Below, piece after piece: positions 1 to 11,225 of a DNA stretch of 64,000 bases. The notes beneath the pieces are model-generated. The model was not told the DNA's origin. It made no database searches and saw nothing but the letters and a program-made list of their open reading frames with translations. The translations under genes and the position numbers were made by a program. This stretch comes from Pseudorasbora parva (taxonomy: Eukaryota; Chordata; Actinopteri; Cypriniformes; Gobionidae). Numbering within the stretch: position 1 is the stretch's first letter; each line of letters begins with the position of its first letter. The stretch is from NCBI RefSeq assembly GCF_024679245.1, contig NC_090183.1:25526342-25590341 (forward strand), read 5' to 3'.

Positions 1-245
1 CCACAGGTTTCTCATCTTGCACAGACAGCAAGTCTGATGACACTGGCCTTGAGCTTTGCTCATGTGCCCCCCCTCAGTCCCACCGTCTCACTGTCACGCA
101 GGAAAACTCCCCCGACCGCTCCAACACGGCGCTGCACATTTTCATACTCGGAGCCCGGAGGTTAAAATCGCTCATTACGCCGCCTGAGATTTATTAAAAT
201 AGATTACAGAAATGTTAATTAAGTCATTAATTACATTATTTAATC
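1..245. promoter_or_regulatory. Unique sequence with clustered homeodomain-type cores
   Basis: No repeat family is recognised here. The first 180 bases are mixed-composition unique DNA. From about 214 to 248 there is a dense run of TAAT-type cores (GTTAATTAAG, CATTAATTAC, ATTTAATC), the pattern seen in vertebrate developmental enhancers. Calling it regulatory is inference from composition only. Confidence 0.22.
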
Positions 246-508
246 AGCATTGACAGATAATGTGGTGAGCATTTGTGGTTTGGAGGGGGGAGCTGACAAA
301 CTTGGGGGAGGTTTGGTGTCGGATCTGTGTGTGTGCACAAACGTGTGCTTGGGGGGTGGGAATGGGGGAATTTATGTTGCTTATGTGATTACGCGAATTA
401 CTCTCGAGGTATTATATTTGACAGGATGGTGTCTGATATATACAGAATGTCCAGGTATACTACAATGGAACATACAATCCGTGTGAATAGCAATACGCCT
501 AAAGTCTA
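246..508. other. Intergenic, nothing recognised
   Basis: G- and T-rich sequence with short G runs near 285-365. No coding signal, repeat family or structural motif is supported. Confidence 0.5.
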
Positions 509-708
509 CTCTGTAAAAAAAAAAATAAAGTCTCCAATTGAAAATGTTCTAGTGACTGATCACATCTACATTTTTCAGTTGGCCAAATTGAATTTCTGTG
601 AATTGTTGCAATTTAATTAACAGAAATTCAATTTGGCCAACTAAAAAAAATAGATTTTATCAGTCACTAGAAAATTTTCAAATGGAGACTTGAATTTTTT
701 TTACAGTG
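509..708. mobile_element. Hairpin MITE with CACTGTAAAA-type ends
   Basis: The two halves are near-perfect reverse complements. CTCTGTAAAAA and AAGTCTCCAATTGAAAA on the left pair with CAAATGGAGACTTG and TTTTTTACAGTG on the right. The arms meet near 605 around CAGAAATTCAATTTGGCC. At about 200 bp this is a foldback element without coding capacity. It resembles the fish hairpin elements known as Angel, but that family assignment is from memory and not proven here. Confidence 0.75.
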
Positions 709-1041
709 TTTATTTTTTTTTTGTCGTTCTTCATATATCATGTGCGCGTATTATGAAATCATAGGTGGAAATCATGATAATAATGGTAGTAAAAGTTAGA
801 TTTTTAAGCAATGCAACTTTACTGAAAAAAAAAAAAAAAAAAATCTGTGCCATGTCGCATTTGGCGGAGTGTTGTTGGGTGAAAATACAGGTTACATTTT
901 GTAATAATATAATTATCCTATATTAGTACATATCAATTTATACTAATGTGCTGTATACAGTTTATGTGGATAAAAGTGGGTGTACTATATATTCAACTTT
1001 ACATAGAGAGCTGTGCGATAAAGTGTATGTAAGTTTATATT
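709..1041. other. AT-rich spacer with poly(A) run
   Basis: Holds an A-homopolymer at 824-842 and otherwise AT-rich sequence with no supported gene. Confidence 0.5.
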
Positions 1042-1216
1042 TACATTTACATTTATGCATTTGGCAGACGCTTTTATCCAAAGCGACTTACATTGCATTC
1101 AAGATACACATTTTATCTTGACTTTTTTTTTGCCAATGCTTGCTTTCCCTGGGAATCAAACCCATGACCTTGGCGTTGCTAGCGCCATGCTCTACTCATT
1201 GAGCTACAGGAAAGAC
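1042..1216 (-). mobile_element. tRNA-derived SINE, minus strand
   Basis: Read on the minus strand, the element opens with a tRNA-like head: an A-box-like TAGCTCAATGAGTAGAGC, then a B-box-like GGTTTGATTCC that has one change from the usual GGTTCGA core. It ends with a LINE-type tail (1042-1110), TTGGATAAAAGCGTCTGCC followed by AAATGCATAAATGTAAATG. The same tail occurs at 48072-48111. The head is RNA polymerase III promoter material, not a functional tRNA gene: there is no full cloverleaf and the tail is attached. Confidence 0.8.
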
Positions 1217-1480
1217 ATATATATGCGAGTATATTATATTTTGACCTCACGTGAGTATACTATATTTTGAAGATCAAGTTGGATCCAACCTAATATAATA
1301 TTGTTTACATTTTTAGTGAAAAAATTATTAAATTGCCAAGACATGCCATATAGTATTTATCGCATTACTATATAGTAATGTGATATATACTATATATGTC
1401 AACTTGAACAGTATATATCCAACTTTAAATATATCCCTGGAAATGTTTTTTTTTTTTTTTTGTAGAAGTTTAGATTTGGG
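1217..1480. other. AT-rich spacer with small hairpin
   Basis: Contains two direct copies of an AGTAT(A/T)-TATATTTTGA motif around 1229-1269 and a short hairpin near 1347-1400 built on ACTATATAGTAATG. T-homopolymer at 1447-1461. No gene. Confidence 0.4.
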
Positions 1481-1762
1481 TAACACTTTATTTTGATGGT
1501 CCCCTTTAGACATTATGACTAAAAGTAACGTTGCACCTACATGTCAACTAACTCTCATTACAGTATTAGTAGAATGTCTGCTTAATATCTGCTACCAATG
1601 TATTGTGATGGTCTCCCAACAGACATTTTACTGACTAAGTGACTTTGCAAGTACATCAACTTATTCTACTAACCCGAATCCCTTATTTCACGAACCCTAA
1701 CCCTACCCCTACCCCTAACAGTCTACTAATACTTGACTAAAGTGTCATAACCTATATAGGCG
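1481..1762. repeat. Interspersed repeat with internal CCCTAACCCTA-like tract
   Basis: Begins AACACTTTATTTTGATGGTC and contains AACGTTGCACC, CTCTCATTACAGTATTAGTAG and an internal ACCCTAACCCTACCCC tract. Related copies sit at 47862-48262 and partly at 58375-58485, so this is a dispersed family. The telomere-like motif is part of the repeat, not an interstitial telomere. Confidence 0.65.
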
Positions 1763-2030
1763 TATTGGTTGGAGGACATGTTGGTATTTGGATATCATAT
1801 GCGGATCGGTCCGCGCAATGCCGATGCATCTCGAACAAGCCTGGAGTCTTTGTGTTTCCCGCGTTGCTGAGAAAGATGAGGCGTATACAGTGACGTACGA
1901 CCTAGCTCTGTGATGGCTCTCTAGCCTGTGGAAAGCAAAACCGGTTCTTAAAGGCTGGTACTAGTACTGGGTCTGAACTAGCACCCGGTTCGTTCTGGTC
2001 GAAAAGGGGTATGAGATGTGCTACACAGGG
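1763..2030. repeat. Inverted-repeat element fragment
   Basis: The 1895-2025 part (CTAGCCTGTGGAAAGCAAAA, then GGTACTAGTACTGGG and TTCTGGTCGAAAAGGGG) resembles the end of a common fish hAT-type short element. No matching opposite end is visible, so it is treated as a fragment. Confidence 0.35.
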
Positions 2031-3850
2031 GTAAATGTACTATATGGGAGCAGTTGAGATTTGCTATTTTTAACAATTAGGAACAATAATTTGGCTTTAT
2101 ACTGGGATAAAAGTGACAACATGGGCATGGAGGCCATTAGCATAGTAACACTGTGTTCCTTTGCTCCTTCTGTGTGCTCCAGTTTTCATTCCACAATTTT
2201 AAATCTTTCATTGCGGGAGCATTTGGAGGAAGCATTTGGAGTGACATTTGGCAAAGGCCTCAAACCATATTTCCAAGCTGTTTAGAAAGAAAATACAAGG
2301 GGAGCGATCACGAGATGGATTACCAGGGAGGCGATACTGTGAACTTCCTTATCTGTTGACAGCTTAGTTACCGTTAAGAACAAGAAATGTGTTTTTCAAT
2401 TCAGTGAGAATGGAGCTCTCCTTTGTCCCCATAGACCTGCATTACGGGATTGTGCGATCGGACCTGATAACTCTCAAATAACTGGCCTTGAAAATGAGTT
2501 TGGAAGAACGCTTGATTTGGTCTGTGATTCGGATTATTTATTGGCTACAAAGTTTACTTTTCAACAGAAATGTGCAAAACAATTAAAGTTACGTCCCTGA
2601 GCTTCAATGTCGCCTTTGAAAGGACAAATATCCACATACACAGATGGACGTTCAAATGCATCAACATATTGCTTCAGGTTTTTTTCGGGGTTTTTTTCTC
2701 ATTTCGTCAGGGTGAATTAATGTGTGCTAATTATGATCTGACATCTGCAGATTCTGTTCAATTGTGGTTAACCATTTGTGAATCTCCTTGTGAATTTCAT
2801 TACTCCGGGGCTGGGTATGGAAAAAAAAGAGACATTTTGTAATGCAATGCTGATGTTTATCAGGGTCAAGAGTGATCGAATAACAAATTGACACTCCATT
2901 AATTACAATTCCAGATGAAGTAAACACTTTATCAAAGCTTTTGAAGTGCACTGTAACCTGGGAGTGATCGCGTCTAAATGACTCTTCTCGATTGTCACAC
3001 TTCCACTCCTTCTTTGAGGTTGCCTGGCAACTTGTGAGTGGCCCGACTCTTCAGATCGAGAGGCTCTTGATTGTTGCGCTGAGTGACTTTTGAAATGAAT
3101 CTCAGAATGCTTCTCTCAATGTTTTTAGTTGTCACCACCCTTAAAGTCTCAGAAGGCTACAAGGTGACTTGTTTCAAGATCATTTGTGACATGGCGAGTC
3201 GCTAACTTTAAGTTCTTCATTTAACCGATGTAATTGCATTATCATATGCTTCTTAAATAAATAAAAAATGATCTTGATCAGATCACAGAAAAATACGAGA
3301 GGTATAATGTGACAGAAACAGCCTCGCACGTACCATTCACTAATCACACTTTCAAATATTTGAGTTTGCAGGGTAACTGAAGTCATCCAAGCATAGTAAT
3401 TGGCACTTTGCTATCACCTCTTAAATGTGCGTCTCACTTTGAAGGTGTTCTGAGCAGATTCTTTCAGGTTTGCTACCTTTTCTTATTATCTCTATTCAAC
3501 ACTTTCTAAACTGTTTCTGTAATTATACAGCTACACAAATGTGGCAGAATGACAGTTTGGGTGATATTTCACTTAGAGGTCCACAATATGTCTTTTGAAG
3601 ATGGTTGCTTGCCTAAATCCAATATGCTACAATGTGCCTGAGGAAAGGAAGCAGAGACTAAATTGTTGGAGAAAGGCATATCTGGTCATTTATGGACCTC
3701 AAGAGGATTTTTCAGGGCTCCCATGGGACCTGTAAGAGAGAAGGAATGCAAATTGGGTAATAATGAGATTAAGGTTGCTTAAACTTGCAAGACCAATTAC
3801 GGTATGTATGAATAGAACCACTTTGCATTACCACTATTTTTAAAGAGGTG
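2031..3850. other. Unique sequence, possible regulatory DNA
   Basis: About 1.8 kb with no recognised repeat. A polypyrimidine-AG site (CTCCTTCTGTGTGCTCCAG, ending 2181) precedes a 34-codon open frame that stops at 2285. Lack of an exon partner or family match makes this weak. Short C-rich and AT-rich patches occur, with no recognised promoter or gene. Confidence 0.3.
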
Positions 3851-3851
3851 G

Positions 3852-4135
3852 TTGATCAGCTTTTTTCAAAGGCTTTATTGGATTAATGGGGTGCACTGTA
3901 ACGTGTTCATGCTTCTTAAAAAAAAAAAAAAAAAAAAAAATTATTTTTCACATATTTTACCTTTATTCTACACCGCTATTGCCCCTTCTTATAAAAGCGG
4001 TCTGTTGAGTTTCTGGTTCTGTGAAGCCCCTCCCTCAGAAATACACAATGGGCTCAGATTGGTTTGCTGGCCCAGTGTGTTGTGATTTGCTAACTGTCTA
4101 GTGCACGTTGTCTGGAGTACCATAAAGGGGGTTGC
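3852..4135. repeat. Dispersed repeat, ATGGGGTGCACTGTAAC family
   Basis: Contains GGGGTGCACTGTAACGTG, a poly(A) run, TTTTTCACATATTTTACC and then GAAGCCCCTCCCTCAGAAA. The same order (GTTCATG-TTC, A run, TTTTTCACA, GAAGTCCCTCCTTCAGAAA, TCTGATTGG) recurs at 43445-43660, and a short piece lies at 8759-8800. That places it in one dispersed family. Confidence 0.6.
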
Positions 4136-4527
4136 ATACCGAGCGCGAAGCTCAGCACCTCGTCTCAGGTATCTCACACCTGACGCGCGCATTATATACG
4201 CGAAAGCTCAATTTTGAATCGACTTCTGTCAAAAGAGCTGCACGATGGGTTTCTCGTGTAGCACACTGTGAAATCAGTATGTACACTGACGATTTGAGAG
4301 AAATATAATATACGTTTTATACACAATTTTGAAATGGTGCTCTGTGGCAAACAACTTCCTGAGTCGCCACGGACAGGCACCGAATGCCGCCACCGATGTG
4401 TGTACACTCATTAAAAAGAATGTATTTGAATTTTAAAGTGTCACGGCGCGGCACTGAGCTTCGCGTCCGGTGTGCGACACCCTTTACGGGCAGTTGTATA
4501 TGCTTGGGTGTATTGTAAAGAATGTAT
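4136..4527. other. CpG-containing spacer, unclassified
   Basis: A palindrome-like pair of CpG-rich segments (4136-4200 and 4440-4490) brackets an AT-rich centre. It may be part of the preceding repeat, but no family is recognised. Confidence 0.3.
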
Positions 4528-5116
4528 TGGTAACAAGGCATGATGGATCCATGTTCTCATTCTGTTTACACCAAATTCAGACTCTACCATCTGAATGTCT
4601 CAACAGAAATCGAGACTTATCAGACCAAGCAACATTTTTCCAGTCTTCAACTGTCCAATTTTGGTGAGCTTGTGCAAATTGTAGCCTCTTTTTCTTATTT
4701 GTAGTGGAGATGAGTGGTACCCGGTGGGGTCTTCTGCTGTTGTAGCCCATCCGCCTCAAGGTTGTGCGTGTTGTGGCATCACAAATGCTTTCCTGAATAC
4801 CTTGGTTGTAACAAGTGGTTATATCAGTCAAAGTTGCTCTTCTATCGCGCGATTCTTTGTAAACCCAAATGGTTGTGCGTGAAAATCCCAGTAACTGAGC
4901 AGATTGTGAAATACTCACACCAGCCTGTCTGGCACCAACAACCATGCCACGCTTAAATCCCCTTTCTCTCCCATTCTGACATTCAGTTTGGAGTTCAGGA
5001 GATTGTCTTGACCAGGACCACACCCCATAATGTATTAAAGCAACTGCCATGTGATTGGTTGATAAGATATTTGCATTAATGAGAATTTGAACAGGTGTTC
5101 CTAATAATCCTTTAGG
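4528..5116 (-). pseudogene. Tc1-like transposase relic, 5' half only
   Basis: A Tc1/mariner element on the minus strand. It starts at the terminal inverted repeat CCTAAAGGATTATTAGGAAC (5116 downward) and reads a transposase N-terminal half to about 4577. The helix-turn-helix part is visible (QSAQLLGFSRTTIW), then a second HTH with the linker RRMGYNSRRPHRVPL, and the first catalytic Asp of the DDE domain in WSDKSRFLL. It breaks off just after the HSDGRV region, so the second Asp, the Glu and the 3' repeat are absent. It is a fossil, not a working gene. It is the same family as the copy at 26131-27010. The frame looks more intact than in that copy. Confidence 0.9.
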
Positions 5117-5160
5117 TATGTGTGTGTATATATATATATACACACATACCTAATATATAT
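5117..5160. repeat. GT/TA/CA palindrome beside Tc1 end
   Basis: AGGTATGTGTGTGTATATAT is followed by its near reverse complement ending ACACACATACCT. The other copy of this Tc1 family (26131) is also bordered by TA then CA repeats, so the border may reflect target choice or repeat growth at the element end. Confidence 0.55.
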
Positions 5161-5502
5161 GTATATACATAAGAAATCTTACATTTATTAATTAAGGACA
5201 CATTAAATTGATTTAAAAAAGTGATTAAAAGAAGTGAAAGTGATGTTACAAATATTTCTATTTTAAATATATGCTTTTGAACTTTTTATTCAATAAAGAA
5301 TCCAGTATTTTTTTTTCTTATATTTTATTATGATGTTTAAATCGTAATAATATGTGACAATATTACTGTTTAACTGAATTATTGATTAAATACAGCCTTG
5401 GTGAGCATAGGAGACTTGTGGCTATATTTAACATATTACGAAGTGCCATCCTACAATCTTCTACTTGCTGACATTCTTCCTTCTCTTCTTTTTTTTTCAA
5501 AG
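5161..5502. other. AT-rich spacer
   Basis: AT-rich DNA without a recognised repeat or gene. The last 40 bases form a long pyrimidine tract leading into a possible splice acceptor at 5501-5502. Confidence 0.4.
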
Positions 5503-5635
5503 GTGCTTGTGCAGTTACTTCAGCCACAGACTCCAGCGAGCAGCGCAAAGCTCCTTTAGCCTCCAGCCTCGCAGATCTGAAGAGCATGAAGTCCACACCA
5601 ATCTGAGGCAGAGCGCCACGGCAGGGGTCAAAGGT
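5503..5635 (+). other. Exon-like segment, low confidence
   Basis: A strong pyrimidine tract (TTCTTCCTTCTCTTCTTTTT) and AG precede a GC-richer block. One frame reads 33 codons ending LADLKSMKSTPI and then TGA at about 5604. Another frame stays open to a TAG at 5632-5634, which lies inside a donor-like GTTAGG. The minus strand is open here too, so the openness is not diagnostic. An AATAAA occurs downstream near 6086. It could be the last exon of an unknown plus-strand gene, or chance. No family is recognised. Confidence 0.18.
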
Positions 5636-6157
5636 TAGGAATCACCGGCAGTGGCGGGAGAGAAGAACCACTTGGTTGTAATCTCTGAGAGGAGAGGATC
5701 AGGGCTGCCACCGTTAAATATGACCAGAGGGAATAAGACCTGCAAAAAGCACAAAAAAAAAAAAAAAAAAACTTATTTAAATGTCTGGAGAGGTCCTGCT
5801 GCCGGCACTGACAGAGTTTTAGCGGACGAAACCCAGCGTAAGCAGAAGAAAAATGTAAATGAATTGTGCCACTGTTTTCCTGGGTTGAAAATGGAGTCGG
5901 TACAAAGCTTTTTCAATTTAGTTTATCAATATCCCAAAGCACTTTTGCCATATAATAGTTTTATATCCTTCATTGCACATGTCACTTTTTAATGGCTGAT
6001 TTTCAGAACTTCTGAGCCCATTTTTCAAGGACTTTCAGAAACAGCGTGATATAATCCAAATATAAAAACTATATAAAAATAATAATAAATCATTGCTTGC
6101 TTTTCTTTTGGATTTCTTTTTTTATTTCCACCATTAGTGCATAGGTGTACAAATATA
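5636..6157. other. Unique spacer, possible 3' UTR-like
   Basis: Unique sequence with a poly(A) run at 5753-5771 and AATAAA near 6086. No gene can be supported. Confidence 0.3.
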
Positions 6158-6636
6158 CAGTTAAACCAAAATTTATTCAGACACCTTCAAACATTTCTCA
6201 ATTTATCACAGTTTATCCACTATAGTTATTAAACCGTGTCAGAATAAATTCATCTTGATAATGTCAGATAACAAAAAAGGTATGTAATGGATTACAATCA
6301 ACCAATCAGCTGTGAGCTGTTAAATTTAAGGGCGTAATTACCTATAATACCAATTAAGGTCAACCAATGACCAAGCAATGCTTCATTTTGTTCAGTTTGT
6401 GGTGTAAAACTTTGCTTTAGCAATGAAAGCAAAAACACTTTCTGGACAGGTCAAAGTGACTGAATAATTTTCATTCCAAATCTTTATACATTTTACTGGT
6501 CGTGCACTGTAAAAAATGAAAAATGTTTAAGTATAATGTCGCATTTTACTTTACTCTGCTATCCTCACTTACATAAATGAACTATCCTGCACCCACTAGT
6601 AAAACAATTATATCTGAATAATTTTTGGTTTGACTG
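6158..6636. mobile_element. TA-duplicating MITE (Tc1/mariner type)
   Basis: Inverted ends CAGTTAAACCAAAATTTATT (6158) and AATAATTTTTGGTTTGACTG (ending 6636) are flanked by TA on both sides (6156-6157 and 6637-6638). The TA duplication and roughly 28-bp ends with a 479-bp non-coding body indicate a non-autonomous Tc1/mariner-type element. Confidence 0.8.
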
Positions 6637-6638
6637 TA

Positions 6639-7184
6639 TTTTATCTTTCTAGAAACAAACGGATCACTTATAACAATTGCCAATGCATTCCATGCTAATG
6701 TCCTCATATGAAATATTCATTTCTGTATCATGTTGTATGAGGATGTATGAAGATGTACCTCTCTCTTGCTTGTTCTCCATCATTGCACTGAGAACAAGTG
6801 TAACATTCTTAACACTTGCAGTGCTGAATAATTTATCAATATTATAATGACATGACTAATGAGGATGGAGACCATAGTAACAGGTATTAAGCATGTAATA
6901 AAAGTGCCGAGAGCTGAGTGCGAGCAGTTAGTAATCTCTTATCTTTTTCTGTAGAGTGTGTATATTTATCACAGACTGTGTGTAATCTAAATGGATACTC
7001 TTTATTTGATATCTTTCCGTACTTCCTGTCTCACAGGACTTCTTCTGTGCTTTGCTCCTGAAGACCACTATAACTACTCACGGTAGTTTCATGGTGTGTT
7101 TTTGTACTCAGTTTTACTCAATTTGTGTTTTAATGCCATGACTGAAAAGATGATCTACCCTTCAGTCATGGCATGAATGAGTTT
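6639..7184. other. Unique spacer
   Basis: No repeat or coding feature is recognised. It includes a short inverted pair (TCATGGCATGA against GCCATGACTGAA) near 7130-7170. Confidence 0.35.
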
Positions 7185-7590
7185 GGGGTCGGTAAGATTA
7201 AAAAATAAATTAAAAAATGTAGTCTCTTATAAAGGCTGCATTTTGTAATATTACTACAATTTTTAATAACTGTTTAAATATATTTTAAAATGTAAATTAT
7301 TCCTGAGATTGTTAAAGCTGAATTTTCAGCAGCCATTACTCCAGCCTTCAGTGTCACATGATTCTTCAGAAACCATTCTGGAGCTGTCTTATTGTCAATG
7401 TTGAAAACAATTGTGTCTCTCAATATTTTTGTGAAAACCATTGTGCTTTATTTTTGAATTATTTGATGAATAGTTCATGAGAGAAAAAAAAAGTATTTAC
7501 AAATAGACATTTTTGTAACAATGTACAAGTCTTTACCGTCACTTTTGATCAATGTAATGTGTCCTTGCTAAATAAAAGTATATCTATCAA
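7185..7590. repeat. Dispersed repeat ending in AATAAAAGTAT
   Basis: Markers in order are AAGGCTGCATTTT, AATTTTCAGCAGCCATTACT, CAGTGTCACATGATTCTTCA, GTCACTTTTGATCAATGTAA and TGCTAAATAAAAGTAT. A partial, disrupted relative lies at 50640-51090. It is one of the most common fish interspersed repeats as I recall it. The class is uncertain. Confidence 0.65.
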
Positions 7591-7599
7591 GTTATTAAT

Positions 7600-8600
7600 T
7601 CAGTTAAAGTGCCCCTATTATTATTTTATTTTATTTTATTTTATTTTATTTTATTTTATTTTATTTTATTTTATTTTATTTTATTTTATTTTATTTTATT
7701 TTATTTTATTTTATTTTATTTTATTTTATTTTATTTATTTATTTTATTTTATTTTATTTTATTTTTTAATATTTTTATTTGTTTATTTGTTTATTTTTGT
7801 TTGTTTGTTTGTTTGTTTGTGTATTTATTTGTTTTGTTTTATTTTATTATATATTTATTTTCAATTTGTTTGTTTGTTTGTTTATAATTTGTTTGTTTAT
7901 TTTATTTTATTTTATTTTATTTTATTTTATTTTATTTTATTTTATTTTATTTTATTTTATTTTATTTTATTTTTAATATTTTTATTTGTTTATTTGTTTA
8001 TTTGTTTATTTTTGTTTGTTTGTTTGTTTGTTTGTTTGGTTGTGTATTTATTTGTTTTGTTTTATTTTATTATTTATTTATTTTCAATTTGTTTGTTTGT
8101 TTGTTTATAATTTGTTTGTTTATTTTATTTTATTTTATTTTATTTTATTTTATTTTATTTTATTTTATTTTATTTTATTTTATTTTATTTTATTTTATTT
8201 TATTTTATTTTATTTTATTTTATTTTTATTTTTTGAATATTCCCTTTCATGCAGTGTGTATAAAAACTGTTTGAGAATGTAAACATTCTGCAAAGTTGTA
8301 AAGTTGCAAGTGCACGATGAAAAAATCTATTGTCTCCCAAAAAAAAAGATTCGACTCTGAACCGCCTAAACGAGTCGTCTGTAATTCGGCTCACTAGAAT
8401 ACACATTTGCAGAATGACCGCCTATGTTGTACGTTGTCCATCTGTGAAGAACTTGACCTGCCCACAAACATCATTTTACTGACGACTGCTTCTTAAATCT
8501 GAGTTCAGCGCAGGAATCGCAAAACTCTTGCTCTTTAAAAATGGGTTAGTGCCCAGTTTATTTGGACCAGCTGACTCCTAACAATCACAACCTGCATGTA
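7600..8600. mobile_element. TTAA-type element split by a TTTTA array
   Basis: TTAAAGTGCCCCTATTAT (7602) matches the end of a common TTAA-duplicating fish element. The rest of that family appears only after the microsatellite: ATTCCCTTTCATGCAGTGTG at 8239, then GATTCGACTCTGAACCGCCT near 8348. The array therefore sits inside the element. The right terminus was not found. The family match is from memory of the consensus. Confidence 0.55.
7619..8236. repeat. Composite TTTTA/TTTG microsatellite with higher-order unit
   Basis: Three TTTTA arrays (7619-7765, 7897-7972, 8122-8236) are separated by two TTTG/TTTA-rich spacers. Both spacers carry TTCAATTTGTTTG (7860 and 8083), GTGTATTTATTTG and TTTATAATTTG, about 223 bp apart, so a larger unit was tandemly duplicated. 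The long F/Y/I/L/C reading frames here are translated microsatellite. Confidence 0.95.
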
Positions 8601-9380
<780 letters not shown>

Positions 9381-9675
9381 ATTCCAGTAAAGAGAAACTG
9401 ACTGTAATGCTACTGCATTAGAATGTTGTGCTTTTAACTTTGTGGTAACATTTTCTGCTCCAGCATGACGTCAGAGTCTGGTGTGGGACTTCATCTGCTG
9501 ATAAAGCCCAGACCTGAACACCTTTGGGATGAATTGGAATGCTGAGTGCGAGTCAGACCCCAGAGCCTGCGCGCACTGATCCTCACGTCTGAATGGGAGC
9601 ATACACATCTATGTTCCAAAATCCCATGGAGTGTGTTAGGGAGGTGTCTACATACTATTGGCTAGATACTAGTGT
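9381..9675 (+). pseudogene. Tc1-like transposase relic, 3' end
   Basis: A decayed C-terminal piece of a Tc1-family transposase on the plus strand. The reading LLIKPRPEHLWDELE holds the catalytic Glu context (usual form PIEHLWDELE), followed by RVRPQSLRALILTSEW and a degraded end. The DNA closes with GAGGTGTCTACATACTATTG and GGC, the inverted-repeat end of a common fish Tc1 family. Stops and deletions interrupt it, and the first two thirds of the element are gone. Confidence 0.75.
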
Positions 9676-10364
9676 GATTCTGTGTTATTGTGTGCTGTTT
9701 GTAAAAATCAAAAAGTCATTTTACATCTTACAGAGGTCAGTAAATGTCATAGCATCCCTCCTAACATCATTGTGGTCTCCAGTCCACCCCTGCCTTGCGT
9801 GTGTGTACGCCCAGGGCTTAGTGTGCACGTACAGGGCCAGATGGGCACTTTCATGAGTGTGTGAGTGTGGATTACTCTGCCTGCTACATCTGGGTCTCCA
9901 CATGGCACAGCAGACTACGGCAGGACTGAGAGGCGGGCGGGCGGGCGGGCAGGCAGGCGGGCGTTGCCACCCCCTCTTCAAGGATGCCTATGACAGCCGT
10001 GTTCTCCAGCAGGGCACTGGCACAAATGCCAAATGAAAAGGTCACATGTCCCCGCTACAACCACAGCACTCTGCCATTTATATAGAGTTAATGTAACTAT
10101 TTTTGAGTAAAACAACCAACCCTTCGACCTCCTGGATGTTCTCAGATACTGTGAAGTGATATGTTAACTATGTTCATTTTGACATTAATTAATAAATTAT
10201 ATATATATATATAATAACCACCATATTAGTTCTGATACCAAAAAAAGTCAACTTCATAAATAGGCCTGTATCCATTGCAAACATATTTTATTATTAGTCT
10301 TAAAATGTCCATAATATAAAATCATTGTTTTTATTTTGTACCGTACTGCGCTGATTTCTAAAGA
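9676..10364. other. Unique spacer with GGCG tandem tract
   Basis: Mostly unique. A (GGCG)n/(GGCA)n tract at about 9930-9964 could form G-rich structure. TA repeat at 10199-10213. No gene supported. Confidence 0.4.
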
Positions 10365-10585
10365 CTACTGCACAGTGGCGGCGACTAGCGTCTTGAGCTT
10401 AAACAACGCTAAGAGAGCGCTACGAATGGTCCAGACCAACCTTACGAAAGTGTGACTTACATAAGATATACTTAGCGTACGAATGTTTCGGGAATCGTGC
10501 CATAGGGTTAAGAGAGAGGTTAAGGAATAGGTTAAGAACCACTTAACGATAAGAACGTTTTGGGGAACCAGGCCCTGGTTCACTT
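10365..10585. repeat. Inverted-repeat element end (CCTGGTTC type)
   Basis: AAGAACGTTTTGGGGAACCA then GGCCCTGG, with runs such as GGTTAAGAACCACTTAACG, resembles the terminus of a fish short element. Only one end is visible, so the assignment is tentative. Confidence 0.3.
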
Positions 10586-10883
10586 GATGTCTGTCATTAA
10601 TGTTAATCAAAGAACAAAGAAAACTTTAATTTTATAATTTATTTATAATTTATTTATAATTTTATGCAGTGAAGTGTATGACTGTAAAGTATTTGAGAAC
10701 TTTATTATAATAATAATAATTTCTGTTTAGGCTATATTTCCCACCTGTTAGATCTCATCTCACAAATCTTTAAGTTCATTTAAGGCATTGTTTAACTAAT
10801 TGAAGACTGCTCTCGAGAGGATACTCAACAAAACAGACATTTTGGCTTAATTCTCTGTGTTATTGTTTTTTTTTTTTTTTTTT
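10586..10883. other. AT-rich spacer ending in T18/G14 homopolymers
   Basis: No gene. A T-homopolymer followed directly by a G-homopolymer (10866-10898) forms the left edge of the next element. Confidence 0.45.
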
Positions 10884-11135
10884 GGGGGGGGGGGGGGGCA
10901 CACTCAGTTTTAATCAATCTCATGTCAATCTTGAGTGCCTAGAGTAGAAAAGCATCCTTCATAGCTCAGAAAAGTCTTTAGTTTTATTATATTTATAAAA
11001 GAAAGATAGGCTGTGCAGAGTCTTTCAATACAAAAAAAGGAGGCGTATCGTGTTGGTGGAGCTAAAGAATCACAAGCGTCTGAAATCCTGAATGTCCTTA
11101 AACTTCGAAAAACAAAACTTTATCCTACTATTTAG

Positions 11136-11219
11136 CTGTACATATATGATCCAAATTCAGAGGTTGAAATTAAACAGGAGAAGCAGCAGCGACGACTACA
11201 GCAGGATGTCTCAATGTAC
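11136..11219 (+). pseudogene. P2X7-C-terminal-domain-like first exon, degraded copy
   Basis: Reads LYIYDPNSEVEIKQEKQQ then RRLQQDVSMY, aligning residue by residue with 52501-52589 (YIYDPESDPE, KQEQQQKRLEQDVSM). The start codon region found in copy 2 is not intact here. The resemblance is to the N-terminal part of fish proteins whose later exon carries the cysteine-rich domain found at the C-terminus of P2X7 receptors. That link is from memory and needs a search. The exon is cut immediately downstream by the insertion at 11226. Confidence 0.5.
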
Positions 11220-11225
11220 TGTAAC

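Noticed and set aside
1140..1216. tRNA gene
   Set aside because: Only A- and B-box-like parts are present, joined to a LINE-type tail. It is the head of a SINE.
1686..1720. Interstitial telomere repeat
   Set aside because: The short CCCTAACCCTA-like tract recurs inside copies of dispersed repeats (also near 48171 and 55440), so it belongs to the repeat families.
4577..5143. Functional transposase gene
   Set aside because: It lacks the second Asp, the Glu and the 3' end of the element.
7619..8236. CRISPR-like array of repeats and spacers
   Set aside because: The regular spacing comes from microsatellite blocks in a vertebrate genome. There are no repeat-spacer units and no cas genes.
7559..8282. 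Long open frames rich in Phe, Tyr, Leu, Ile and Cys
   Set aside because: They are translated TTTTA/TTTG repeats.
9930..9964. G-quadruplex promoter
   Set aside because: A short GGCG microsatellite with no transcription start, CpG island or gene beside it.
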